This document shows, piece by piece, positions 8,547-16,594 of a stretch of 40,343 nucleotides of DNA (position 1 is its first letter; every line of letters begins with the position of its first letter). Source of the DNA: Longimicrobium sp. (GTDB lineage: Bacteria > Gemmatimonadota > Gemmatimonadetes > Longimicrobiales > Longimicrobiaceae); NCBI GenBank assembly GCA_036377595.1, contig DASUYB010000016.1, positions 1 through 40,343 on the forward strand. Direction: 5' to 3'. The notes under the pieces were generated by a model. The model was given only the letters and a program-made list of their open reading frames with translations. It was not told the origin of the DNA and did not search any database. The translations under genes were made by a program, and so were the position numbers.

Positions 8547-9620
8547 ATGAAGCACTGGAACGAGACGGCACAGCTGCTCGACCGTGCCGCCGCGCTCGCC
8601 GCCGCGGGGCGGCGCGCGGCGCTGGCCACCGTGGTCGGCATCCGCGGCTCGGCCTACCGCCGCCCCGGCGCGCGGCTGCTGATCGAGAACGACGGCGCCA
8701 CCCTCGGCGGCGTCAGCGGCGGCTGCCTGGAGGGCGACGTGCGCGAGGTCGCGCTCGACGTTCTCCGCACGGGCGTTCCCCGTCTTCTCCACTACGAAAC
8801 CGGCGACGACGATTCGGTCGTCTGGGGCCTCGGGCTGGGTTGCTCGGGGGCCGTCGACGTGTTCGTACAGCCCGCGGACAGTCCGCGCGCGACGGACGGC
8901 CTCCGCGCCGTCCGCGCCCTCCTCGCCGGCGACGAGCCGTTCGCCATCTGCACGGTGATCGAGGGCGCCGTCGACCTCGGCCGTGTGGCCGCGTTCGGCG
9001 TCCATCGCGACGAAGCCGCGGCCACGGACCGGGCGCTGGAGCGGATCGCGGCGGCCGCCCTGGAGCGGGGCGAGTCCGGCCTGGAGCAGGCGGGACCGCG
9101 CCGCGTGTTCGTCGAGGTTCTCTCCCCTCCCCCATCGCTGTTCATCTGCGGCGCGGGCGACGATGCGCGGCCGCTGGCGGCGCTCGCCGCGAGCGCGGGG
9201 TTCGGCGTCACCGTCCTCGATCACCGCCCCGCGTACGTTACCGCCGAGCGATTTCCGGCCGCGCGCGGGCTGGTGTGCCGCCGCCCCGAGGCCGGCGCCG
9301 GCGACCTGCGCGTCGGCCCGGACGCGGCCGTCGTCTCCATGACCCATTCGTTCGCGCACGACCGCGACTGGCTGCGCGCGTTCCTGGCCACGGACGCGCG
9401 CTTCGTCGGCCTGCTGGGGCCGCGCGACCGGCGCGACGAGATCCTGCGCCAGCTCGGCCCGGACGACGACGTGCGCGTCTTCGCCCCCGTCGGGCTCGAT
9501 CTCGCCGCGGACGGGCCGGAGCAGATCGCGGTCAGCATCGTCGCGGAGCTGCTGTCGGTGCGCGCCGGCCGCGAGCCCGGGCATCTCCGCGACCGCGAGG
9601 CGGCGATCCATGCCTGCTGA
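8547..9620 (+). CDS. XdhC/CoxF-family molybdenum-enzyme maturation factor
   Basis: 357-residue XdhC-family protein. These proteins bind the molybdenum cofactor and help insert the sulfido (or Cu-S) ligand into enzymes of the xanthine oxidase family. The N-terminal domain carries 'GSAYRRPGARLLI' and 'GGVSGGCLEGDV'; the C-terminal half is a Rossmann-like domain with 'LFICGAGDDARPLAALA' and a final 'PVGLDLAADGPEQIAVSIVAEL', both typical. The ATG chosen gives the usual N-terminus (MKHWNETAQLL). The next gene, mocA-like, starts 11 nt before this stop, so the two are translationally linked. Context indicates service to the CO dehydrogenase encoded downstream. Confidence 0.9.
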   Translation: MKHWNETAQLLDRAAALAAAGRRAALATVVGIRGSAYRRPGARLLIENDGATLGGVSGGCLEGDVREVALDVLRTGVPRLLHYETGDDDSVVWGLGLGCSGAVDVFVQPADSPRATDGLRAVRALLAGDEPFAICTVIEGAVDLGRVAAFGVHRDEAAATDRALERIAAAALERGESGLEQAGPRRVFVEVLSPPPSLFICGAGDDARPLAALAASAGFGVTVLDHRPAYVTAERFPAARGLVCRRPEAGAGDLRVGPDAAVVSMTHSFAHDRDWLRAFLATDARFVGLLGPRDRRDEILRQLGPDDDVRVFAPVGLDLAADGPEQIAVSIVAELLSVRAGREPGHLRDREAAIHAC

Positions 9621-10212
9621 CCACGTCGCGGGCGTGGTGCTGGCCGCCGGCGCCTCCACGCGCTTCGGCCGCAACAAGCTGTTGATCGAGATCGACGGCG
9701 AGACGCTGCTCCATCGCGCCGTGCGCCGCGCGGGCGAGGCGGGGCTCGATCCCGTGCTCGTCGTCGTCGGTCACGAGGCGGAGCGCGCGATGGCGGAGAT
9801 CGCGGATCTCCCCTGCCGCGCGGTGCACAACCCTGACTTCGCGCAGGGGCAGAACTCGTCCGTGCGCGCGGGGATCGCGGCGGTGCCGGCGGATGCCGCG
9901 GCGGCGGTCATCATCCTCGCCGACATGCCGTTCGTCACCGCGGAGATGATCGCCGCGCTCGTCGATCGCTTCCGCGCGACGGGCGCGCCGCTCGTCATCT
10001 CCGAGTACGAGGGGGTGCACGCGCCGCCGACGCTGTACTCGCGCACGCTCTTCGCCGAGCTGGCGGCGGTGGAGGGCGAGCGGTGCGGGAAGCACGTGGT
10101 GAAGCAGCATCGGTTCGAGGCGGAGCGCGTCGCCTGGCCCGCGGCGGCGCTGGCGGACGTGGACGTGCCGGCGGATGTCGAGCGGGTGATGCCGCCCGCG
10201 GTGACGGTCTGA
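9610..10212 (+). CDS. mocA: Molybdenum cofactor cytidylyltransferase-like NTP transferase
   Basis: 200-residue nucleotidyltransferase of the MobA/MocA type. The nucleotide-binding loop is LAAGASTRFGRNKLL at residues 12-26; 'ILADMPFVTAEMI' carries the metal-binding Asp, and 'NPDFAQGQNSSVRAGI' is characteristic of MocA. MocA joins CMP to molybdopterin, giving the Mo-MCD form that CO dehydrogenases and other xanthine-oxidase-family enzymes use. Overlap with xdhC and position ahead of the cox genes support this reading over GMP transfer by MobA. Confidence 0.85.
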   Translation: MPADHVAGVVLAAGASTRFGRNKLLIEIDGETLLHRAVRRAGEAGLDPVLVVVGHEAERAMAEIADLPCRAVHNPDFAQGQNSSVRAGIAAVPADAAAAVIILADMPFVTAEMIAALVDRFRATGAPLVISEYEGVHAPPTLYSRTLFAELAAVEGERCGKHVVKQHRFEAERVAWPAAALADVDVPADVERVMPPAVTV

Positions 10213-10246
10213 GAACGTGTGAACAGTGAGGAGACACCCGTCAGGT

Positions 10247-10435
10247 GTCATCCTGAGGGTGCGGAGCACCTAAGCCGCGTCGCCACCGAGCTCTGCGCGC
10301 CCGAAGGATCTACTCCCGGCATGCGCGAGGCCGGTCATGTCGGGCAGACATCTCCGCGGGCGCGAGTAGATCCTTCGGTCGGCGCCAGGCTCAGGTGCTT
10401 TGGAAAGTTCGGCGCGGCGCCTCCCTCAGGATGAC
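10247..10435. repeat. Long composite hairpin repeat, family C copy 1
   Basis: Outer arms GTCATCCTGAGGG (10247-10259) and CCCTCAGGATGAC (10423-10435), an internal pair CGAAGGATCTACTC / GAGTAGATCCTTCG (within 10301-10315 and 10364-10378), and partly pairing middle segments. It fills the gap between mocA and the second xdhC-like gene. A second copy lies at 14118-14308. The 'GTCATCCTGAG...GAAGGATCT' wording is known from repeats in many bacterial genomes. Confidence 0.85.
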
Positions 10436-10479
10436 ATCGGGGAGGTGCGGGTTCGACAAATCCTGTCGGGAAGATACGA

Positions 10480-11418
10480 ATGCGCGCTGAGCTGCTGAAG
10501 CTGGCCGCGGAGATGGCCGCGCAGGGGGAGGCATTCGCCCTCGCCACCGTCGTGCGCCGCGAGGCGCCTAGCTCGGCGCAGGTCGGCAACGTGGTGATCA
10601 TCACCGCAGCGGGCGAGTTCCACGGGTGGCTGGGCGGCAGCTGCATCCGCCCCACCGTCCTACGCGAGGCAATCGCCGCGATCCGCGACGCACGTCCGCG
10701 GCTGATCTCCATCTCCCCCGACCCGGAGGCGGCGCGCCGCCCGGGCGTTACCGTCTTCGCCATGACCTGCCACAGCGGAGGGAGCGTGGAGATCTACGTC
10801 GAGCCGATGCTCCCCGCGCCGCGCCTCGCCGTCTTCGGCGCCACGCCCGTCGCGCGCGCGCTGGCCGGACTGGGCAGGGAGATGGGATACGCGGTGGAGA
10901 CGGTCGACGCGCCGTCGCCGCATCCCCCTGCCCTGCATGGAGATGCGCCGCGCTTCGCCGTCGTCGCGACGCAGGGGGAGGGGGACGAGGAGGCGGTGGA
11001 GGCCGCGCTCGCGCTCGATCCCGCGTACCTCGGGGTGGTCGCCAGCCGCCGGCGGTTCGCGGAGATGCGGGAGATGCTCATCGCCCGCGGCGCCGATCCC
11101 GCGCGGCTGGACCGCATCCGCAACCCCGCCGGGCTCGATCTCGGCGCGGCGACGCCGGAGGAGGTCGCGCTCAGCATCCTCGCGGAGATCGTCCAGCTCC
11201 GCCGCGCGTCAGCCGAGGTGCCCCCCGACGAGGCGCGGGAGGAGCCCGCGGCGCCGGAGACGGCGCTCGATCCCGTCTGCGGGATGACGGTGGACGTCGC
11301 GACCGCGCGGCACACCGCGGAGCACGGCGGCGCGACGGTCTACTTCTGCTGCGCGGGGTGCAGGACGCGCTTCCTGGCCGAGCCAGGGTGGTTCATCGCC
11401 GCCCCGGCGCCGGTGTGA
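10480..11418 (+). CDS. XdhC-like protein with C-terminal YHS metal-binding domain
   Basis: 312-residue fusion. Residues 1-255 form an XdhC/CoxI-like protein ('ALATVVRREAPSSAQVGNV', 'GWLGGSCIRPTV', 'LAVFGATPVARALAGLG', 'NPAGLDLGAATPEEVALSILAEI'). Residues 267-310 form a YHS domain with Cys residues in 'DPVCGMTV' and 'YFCCAGC', a module seen in copper- and heavy-metal-handling proteins. CO dehydrogenase needs a Cu-S unit beside Mo, so a maturation factor with a Cys-rich metal site fits, though copper delivery by this protein is inference. It heads the cluster with coxD only 8 bp downstream. Confidence 0.85.
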   Translation: MRAELLKLAAEMAAQGEAFALATVVRREAPSSAQVGNVVIITAAGEFHGWLGGSCIRPTVLREAIAAIRDARPRLISISPDPEAARRPGVTVFAMTCHSGGSVEIYVEPMLPAPRLAVFGATPVARALAGLGREMGYAVETVDAPSPHPPALHGDAPRFAVVATQGEGDEEAVEAALALDPAYLGVVASRRRFAEMREMLIARGADPARLDRIRNPAGLDLGAATPEEVALSILAEIVQLRRASAEVPPDEAREEPAAPETALDPVCGMTVDVATARHTAEHGGATVYFCCAGCRTRFLAEPGWFIAAPAPV

Positions 11419-11426
11419 GGCGCGCG

Positions 11427-12320
11427 GTGTCTCCCGAGATCCAGGCGATCCTCGACGGGCTGGAGCGGCTCGGCTACATCGCCGACGCGCCCATCGCCAC
11501 CGCCGTCTTCCTCGCGCGCGAGATGCGCAAGCCGCTGCTGCTGGAGGGCGACGCGGGCGGCGGCAAGACCGAGCTGGCCAAGGCGCTGGCGGCGCTCTTC
11601 GACACCGAGCTCGTCCGCCTGCAGTGCTACGAGGGGCTGGACGTGAGCACCGCGCTGTACGAGTGGAACTATCCGCGGCAGATGCTGCGCGCGCGGCTGG
11701 CCGAGGACGAGGGCCGCCCCGCGGCGGAGATCGAGGAGCTGATCTTCGGGCGCAGCTACCTCCTCGAACGCCCGCTGCTGCGCGCCATCACCCGGCGCGA
11801 AGGGCCCGCCGTACTGCTGATCGACGAGGTCGACCGCGCGGACGAGGGGTTCGAGGCGTTCCTGCTGGAGGTGCTGTCGGACTTCCAGGTCACCATCCCC
11901 GAGCTGGGAACGATCCGCGCCGAGCACGTGCCGTACGTGGTGCTCACCTCCAACCAGAGCCGCGAGATCGGCGACGCGCTGCGCCGGCGCTGCCTCTACC
12001 TCTACCTCGAGCACCCCACGCTCGAGCGCGAGGTGCGCATCATCCGCAGCCGCGTGCCCGGCGCGGGCGAGCGGCTGGCGGGCGAGATCGGGCGCTTCAT
12101 GCAGGCGCTGCGCGGGCGGAGGCTGTCCAAGACGCCCGGCGTGGCCGAGTCGATCGACTGGGCGCAGGCGCTCCTCCGCCTCCACCGCGACCACCTCGAC
12201 GCGGAGACGGTGGCGCAGACGCTCGGCTGCATCCTCAAGGACCGCCACGACCTGGCCGAGCTCGACGCGGAGGAGGTCGGCGCGCTCGTCGCGGCGGCGC
12301 AGGGCGCGGAGGCGGCGTGA
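11427..12320 (+). CDS. coxD: MoxR-type AAA+ ATPase, CoxD
   Basis: 297-residue AAA+ ATPase. Walker A is GDAGGGKTE (residues 33-41 region), Walker B LLIDEVDRAD, sensor-1 VLTSNQSREIGDALRRRC. MoxR-family CoxD works with CoxE to sulfurate and copper-load the CODH active site. The start is a GTG giving VSPEIQAIL, matching the family N-terminus, 8 bp after the previous stop. The last four bases GTGA form the start of coxE, so the two are translationally coupled. Confidence 0.92.
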   Translation: MSPEIQAILDGLERLGYIADAPIATAVFLAREMRKPLLLEGDAGGGKTELAKALAALFDTELVRLQCYEGLDVSTALYEWNYPRQMLRARLAEDEGRPAAEIEELIFGRSYLLERPLLRAITRREGPAVLLIDEVDRADEGFEAFLLEVLSDFQVTIPELGTIRAEHVPYVVLTSNQSREIGDALRRRCLYLYLEHPTLEREVRIIRSRVPGAGERLAGEIGRFMQALRGRRLSKTPGVAESIDWAQALLRLHRDHLDAETVAQTLGCILKDRHDLAELDAEEVGALVAAAQGAEAA

Positions 12321-13432
12321 CGGGCGGCGACCTGGTCACGCACCTGGCGCACTTCGCCGGGGTGCTGCGGGCGCGGGGCGTGACCGTCGGCGTGGGCGAC
12401 GAGGTCGATGGCGCGATGGCGCTCACCCTCGTCGATCTCGCGGATCGTCTCGAGGTGCACCGCGCCTTGAGGACGGCGATGAAGGTGCGCCGCCGCGACT
12501 GGGAGACCTTCGACGCCGCCTTCGGCCAGTTCTGGCTGGGGGATGGAGATTCGCCACGGGGCACGGTCCCCACCGGGCGCATCGCGGGCGCGCTGCCGCG
12601 GGGCGGGCTGCGGATCGCCGCGGCGGGGACGGAGGGCGATGGGGATGGCGGCGCGGGGGAGGGCGACACCCCCGGCTGGAGCGCGGAGATGCTGCTCCGC
12701 CGCAAGCCGTTCGACCAGTGCACGCCGGCGGACCTCGCCGCGATGGAGCGGCTGGTGGCGCGTCTGGCGATGAAGCTCGCGACGCGCCGCAGCCGCCGCC
12801 TGATCCCCACACGCGGACGCGGCGCGGCGGACCTGCGGCGGAGCCTGCGACGCGCGGTCTCGACGGGCGGGGAGATGGTGGCGCTGGCGCGGCGCGCGCG
12901 GCCGATCGAGGAGCCGCGGCTGGTGGTGCTCGCCGACACCAGCGGGTCGATGGACGCGCACACGCGCTTCCTCCTCGCGTTCGTGCTCTCCCTGCGCCGC
13001 GTGGCCAGGGGCGCGGAGGTGTTCACCTTCAACACCTCGCTGCAACGCGTGACGCCGCTGCTGAAGCCCGGCAACGTCGCCGCCACGCTCGACCGGCTGG
13101 CGGCGGGCGTCCCCGACTGGTCCGGCGGCACGCGCATCGGCGAGAGCCTGGCGGAGTTCGTGACGCGCTGGGCCGGCACCTACGTCGGCGCCCGCTCCGT
13201 CGTGCTGATCCTGAGCGACGGGCTGGACCGCGGCGATCCGTCGCTCGTCGCCGGGGCGATGCGGGCGCTGAAGGCGAAGGCGCGGCGCATCATCTGGCTC
13301 AACCCGCTGGCCGGCGACGCGCGCTACGAGCCCACCGCGCGGGCGATGGCCGCCGCGCTGCCCTACGTCGACCGCCTGGCGCCCGCGCACGACCTGGAGT
13401 CGCTGGAGCGCATCATCCCCGAACTGGTTTGA
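12317..13432 (+). CDS. coxE: VWA-domain protein CoxE
   Basis: 371 residues, GTG start overlapping the coxD stop. The N-terminal half is helical and charged ('LVTHLAHFAGVLRARGVTVG'). The C-terminal half is a von Willebrand A domain with the MIDAS motif DTSGSM and later 'GGTRIGESLAEF' and 'ILSDGLDRGDP'. CoxE-type proteins partner with MoxR ATPases in maturation of the CODH cofactor. The stop is followed by GAGGAGGAC, the ribosome-binding site of the next gene, so it belongs to one operon. Confidence 0.92.
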   Translation: MTGGDLVTHLAHFAGVLRARGVTVGVGDEVDGAMALTLVDLADRLEVHRALRTAMKVRRRDWETFDAAFGQFWLGDGDSPRGTVPTGRIAGALPRGGLRIAAAGTEGDGDGGAGEGDTPGWSAEMLLRRKPFDQCTPADLAAMERLVARLAMKLATRRSRRLIPTRGRGAADLRRSLRRAVSTGGEMVALARRARPIEEPRLVVLADTSGSMDAHTRFLLAFVLSLRRVARGAEVFTFNTSLQRVTPLLKPGNVAATLDRLAAGVPDWSGGTRIGESLAEFVTRWAGTYVGARSVVLILSDGLDRGDPSLVAGAMRALKAKARRIIWLNPLAGDARYEPTARAMAAALPYVDRLAPAHDLESLERIIPELV

Positions 13433-13440
13433 GGAGGACG

Positions 13441-14079
13441 ATGGCCACCCGTCCCGAGATCGACTGCGAGCAGGCCCACGCCGGCCTGGCGGTGGAAGAC
13501 ATCCCCGCCGCGGTGGACTTCTACACGAACAAGCTGGGGTTCGACCTCGGCTTCACCTGGGGCGAGCCGCCGACCTTCGCCGGCGTGAACCTGGGCGACG
13601 TGCAGATGTTCCTGCAGAAGGGCGCGCCCGATCCGCAGGGGTGCTCGGTCTACTTCCTGGTCGGCGACGCGGACGAGCTGTGCGAGTTCCACCGCGCCAA
13701 CGGCGTGGAGATCGTGCAGGAGCCGGGCGACCGCGACTACCACATCCGCGACTACACCGTGCGCGACCTGCACGGCTACTACCTGACCTTCGGCCGCCGC
13801 CTCTGGCTCGGCGACGGACCGGAGATCCCGATCGAGCGCGTGGACGTGCCCGTGCGGCTGGAGAAGCGGCTCGCGGCGCTTCTCCACGATCTCGCCGAGC
13901 ACAAGCGGATGAGCCTGAGCAGCTGCCTCGAGGAGATCCTGCTGCACACCAACGAGCCGCTCGGCGACGGGGTCGCGAGCCCGCACACGAAGGCCGATCT
14001 CCGCTACATCCAGCGGCTGAAGCAGAAGCACGGCATCGACTACGACAGCCACGGCAGCTACCGCTTCGTGGAGAAGTGA
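13441..14079 (+). CDS. VOC (glyoxalase-fold) protein with helical C-terminal tail
   Basis: 212-residue protein with a very strong ribosome-binding site (GAGGAGG, 8 bp after coxE). Residues 8-122 are a single vicinal-oxygen-chelate domain ('HAGLAVEDIPAAVDFYTNKLGFDLGF', 'CSVYFLVGDADEL', 'VRDLHGYYLTFGRRL'). Residues 135-212 add a helical segment beginning 'VPVRLEKRLAALLHDLAEHKRMSLSSCLEEIL', whose strand-helix-helix pattern resembles ribbon-helix-helix DNA-binding proteins. VOC proteins include dioxygenases, lyases and drug-binding proteins. It is not a standard cox gene, so its role in the cluster is unknown. Confidence 0.8.
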   Translation: MATRPEIDCEQAHAGLAVEDIPAAVDFYTNKLGFDLGFTWGEPPTFAGVNLGDVQMFLQKGAPDPQGCSVYFLVGDADELCEFHRANGVEIVQEPGDRDYHIRDYTVRDLHGYYLTFGRRLWLGDGPEIPIERVDVPVRLEKRLAALLHDLAEHKRMSLSSCLEEILLHTNEPLGDGVASPHTKADLRYIQRLKQKHGIDYDSHGSYRFVEK

Positions 14080-14117
14080 CGTGGAGGTGTGAGATCGTGA
14101 GTGACACCCGTCCGGGT

Positions 14118-14308
14118 GTCATCCTGAGGGCGCGAAGCACCGAACCCGCGTGCGCCACAAAACCATGCGCGCCCGAAGGATCTTGCCTGGTCCGCCCGGA
14201 CATCCGGTCGGAAGAGCTGGCCTTTCCGCGGGGTCGAGTAGATCCTTCGGTCGGCGCCCAAACGCTTGCGCGGACGAGACTTCGGTGCGGCGCCTCCCTC
14301 AGGATGAC
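14118..14308. repeat. Long composite hairpin repeat, family C copy 2
   Basis: Outer arms GTCATCCTGAGGG (14118-14130) and CCCTCAGGATGAC (14296-14308), with inner CGAAGGATC / GATCCTTCG pairs. It is the same element as at 10247-10435, inserted between the VOC gene and coxG. The remaining 14309-14465 shows no gene. Confidence 0.85.
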
Positions 14309-14465
14309 ACTGGGAGGCGTTGCGAAGAGGAATCGAGCAACGAACGAGTGGACGCGAGCCGTAGGCCGCGACGGAGCGGAACAGCCTCGCGCAGTTTGCG
14401 AGGCTTCCCGTGGTTGTAGCTGCGGCTTCAGCCGCCCGTAAGGACCCCGAGCCCGAGGGCACCCG

Positions 14466-15209
14466 ATGGAGATCTCCAAGAGCTTCGTGGTGAACGCGCC
14501 GGCGGCGGCGGCGTGGGAGTTCCTGACCGAGCCCGCGCGCGTGGTCCGCTGCCTTCCCGGTGCCGCGCTCGGCGAGCAGGTGGACGAGCACTCGCACGCA
14601 GGCACCATCAGCATCAAGGTCGGCCCGGTGCAGGCGTCCTACCGCGGCACCATGCGCTTCGAGCGGCTGGACCGCGACGCGCTGACCGCCGAGATCTCCG
14701 CGCAGGGGCAGGAGACGCGCGGCCGCGGCGGCGCGAAGATGACCATGACCAGCCGCCTGGTGGAGATCACGCCGAGCGAGACGGAGATCCACGTCACCTC
14801 CGACGTGCAGGTGATGGGCGTCCTCGCCCAGTTCGGCCGCGGGATGATCCAGGACGTCAGTGACCAGCTCTTCCAGAAGTTCGTCGACTGCGCCCGCGCG
14901 ACCCTCGAATCCCCCGCCCCGGCCGAGGCCGCGCCCGCCACGCCCGTCCCCGCAACCATCCCCATCGCCGACGCGGGGCCGCCGATCGACCCCGGCTCGC
15001 CCGTGCCGTCCGCCGCCGCGGCCGTGCCCCTCGCCGCGGCGTCCGCGGTGCCCGCCGCCACGCTCCCCGTCGCGGGCGAGCCCATCGACGCGCTGTCGCT
15101 GGGCGGCGCGGCGCTGGGGCGGGCCGCGGGACGGGCCGCGCGCCGTCCCGTCGTCTGGGTCGCCGCCCTCGCCATCGTGCTCGTCGTGGTCTGGCTCTTC
15201 CGCCGCTGA
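14466..15209 (+). CDS. coxG: CO dehydrogenase subunit G, SRPBCC protein with membrane anchor
   Basis: 247 residues. Residues 1-145 form an SRPBCC/CoxG lipid-pocket domain ('MEISKSFVVNAPAAAAWEFL', 'VVRCLPGAAL', 'GTISIKVGPVQASYRGTMRFE', 'GRGMIQDVSDQLFQKFVDC'). A Pro/Ala linker of about 70 residues follows, then one C-terminal transmembrane helix ending VVVWLFRR. CoxG is reported to link CO dehydrogenase to the membrane quinone pool, and the anchor tail matches that. It starts the coxG-M-S-L block; coxM begins 13 bp later with AGGAGG between. Confidence 0.9.
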   Translation: MEISKSFVVNAPAAAAWEFLTEPARVVRCLPGAALGEQVDEHSHAGTISIKVGPVQASYRGTMRFERLDRDALTAEISAQGQETRGRGGAKMTMTSRLVEITPSETEIHVTSDVQVMGVLAQFGRGMIQDVSDQLFQKFVDCARATLESPAPAEAAPATPVPATIPIADAGPPIDPGSPVPSAAAAVPLAAASAVPAATLPVAGEPIDALSLGGAALGRAAGRAARRPVVWVAALAIVLVVVWLFRR

Positions 15210-15222
15210 AAGGAGGCTGCCG

Positions 15223-16092
15223 ATGATCCCCGCACCATTCGACTACCACGCCCCGGAAACGCTGGCCGACGCCATCGCCCTGCTGCGCCGGCACGGCGAC
15301 GACGCCAAGGTGCTGTCCGGCGGCCAGAGCCTGCTGCCGCTGCTCAAGCTGCGGATGGGCTGGGCCGGCCAGCTCATCGACATCGGGCGCATCGCCGGGC
15401 TGGACTACATCCGCGAGGAGAACGGCTTCCTGAAGATCGGCGGCCGCACCCGCGAGTCCGCGCTCGAGCGCTCGGATCTCATCCGCCAGCGCTACCCCAT
15501 CCTCCACGACACCGCCGTCGTCATCGCCGACCCGCTGGTCCGCAACCGCGCCACCGTCGGCGGCAACCTGGCGCACGCCGATCCCGCGAACGATCACCCC
15601 GCGACCATGCTGGCGCTGCGCGCCGAGGTCGTGGCCATCGGCGGGCGGGGGATGCGCGTGATCCCCATCGACCAGTTCTTCACCGGGCTGTTCACCACCG
15701 CGCTGGCGGGCGACGAGATCCTGATCGAGATCCGCGTCCCCACGCCGCCGGCCGGGAGCGGCGGCGCGTACGTCAAGCTCGAGCGCAAGGTGGGCGACTT
15801 CGCCACGGCGGCGGCCGCCGCGCAGGTGACGCTCGCGGCCGACGGCACCGTCGAGCGCGTGGGGATCGGGCTCACCGCCGCGGGCCCGACGCCCATCCGC
15901 GCCTCCGCGGCGGAGACATTCCTCGCCGGGAAGGCGCCCGACGCGGAGGTGATCGCGGAGGCCGCGCGGCTGGCCGGCGAGGCGGCGATGCCGTCGCCCG
16001 ACCGGCGGGGATCGGTGGAATACAAGCGCAACATGGCACGCGTGCTCACCGGCCGCGCGCTCAACCGGGCCCTCGAACGCGCGGGAGGATGA
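15223..16092 (+). CDS. coxM: CO dehydrogenase medium (FAD) subunit
   Basis: 289-residue FAD-binding subunit that passes electrons from the iron-sulfur subunit to the acceptor. The family's two FAD motifs are present: SGGQS at residues 32-36 and [17 protein letters not shown] at 111-127. Typical length is about 288. AGGAGG lies 6 nt before the ATG. The stop is followed after one base by the coxS ATG. Confidence 0.94.
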   Translation: MIPAPFDYHAPETLADAIALLRRHGDDAKVLSGGQSLLPLLKLRMGWAGQLIDIGRIAGLDYIREENGFLKIGGRTRESALERSDLIRQRYPILHDTAVVIADPLVRNRATVGGNLAHADPANDHPATMLALRAEVVAIGGRGMRVIPIDQFFTGLFTTALAGDEILIEIRVPTPPAGSGGAYVKLERKVGDFATAAAAAQVTLAADGTVERVGIGLTAAGPTPIRASAAETFLAGKAPDAEVIAEAARLAGEAAMPSPDRRGSVEYKRNMARVLTGRALNRALERAGG

Positions 16093-16093
16093 C

Positions 16094-16590
<497 letters not shown>

Positions 16591-16594
<4 letters not shown>

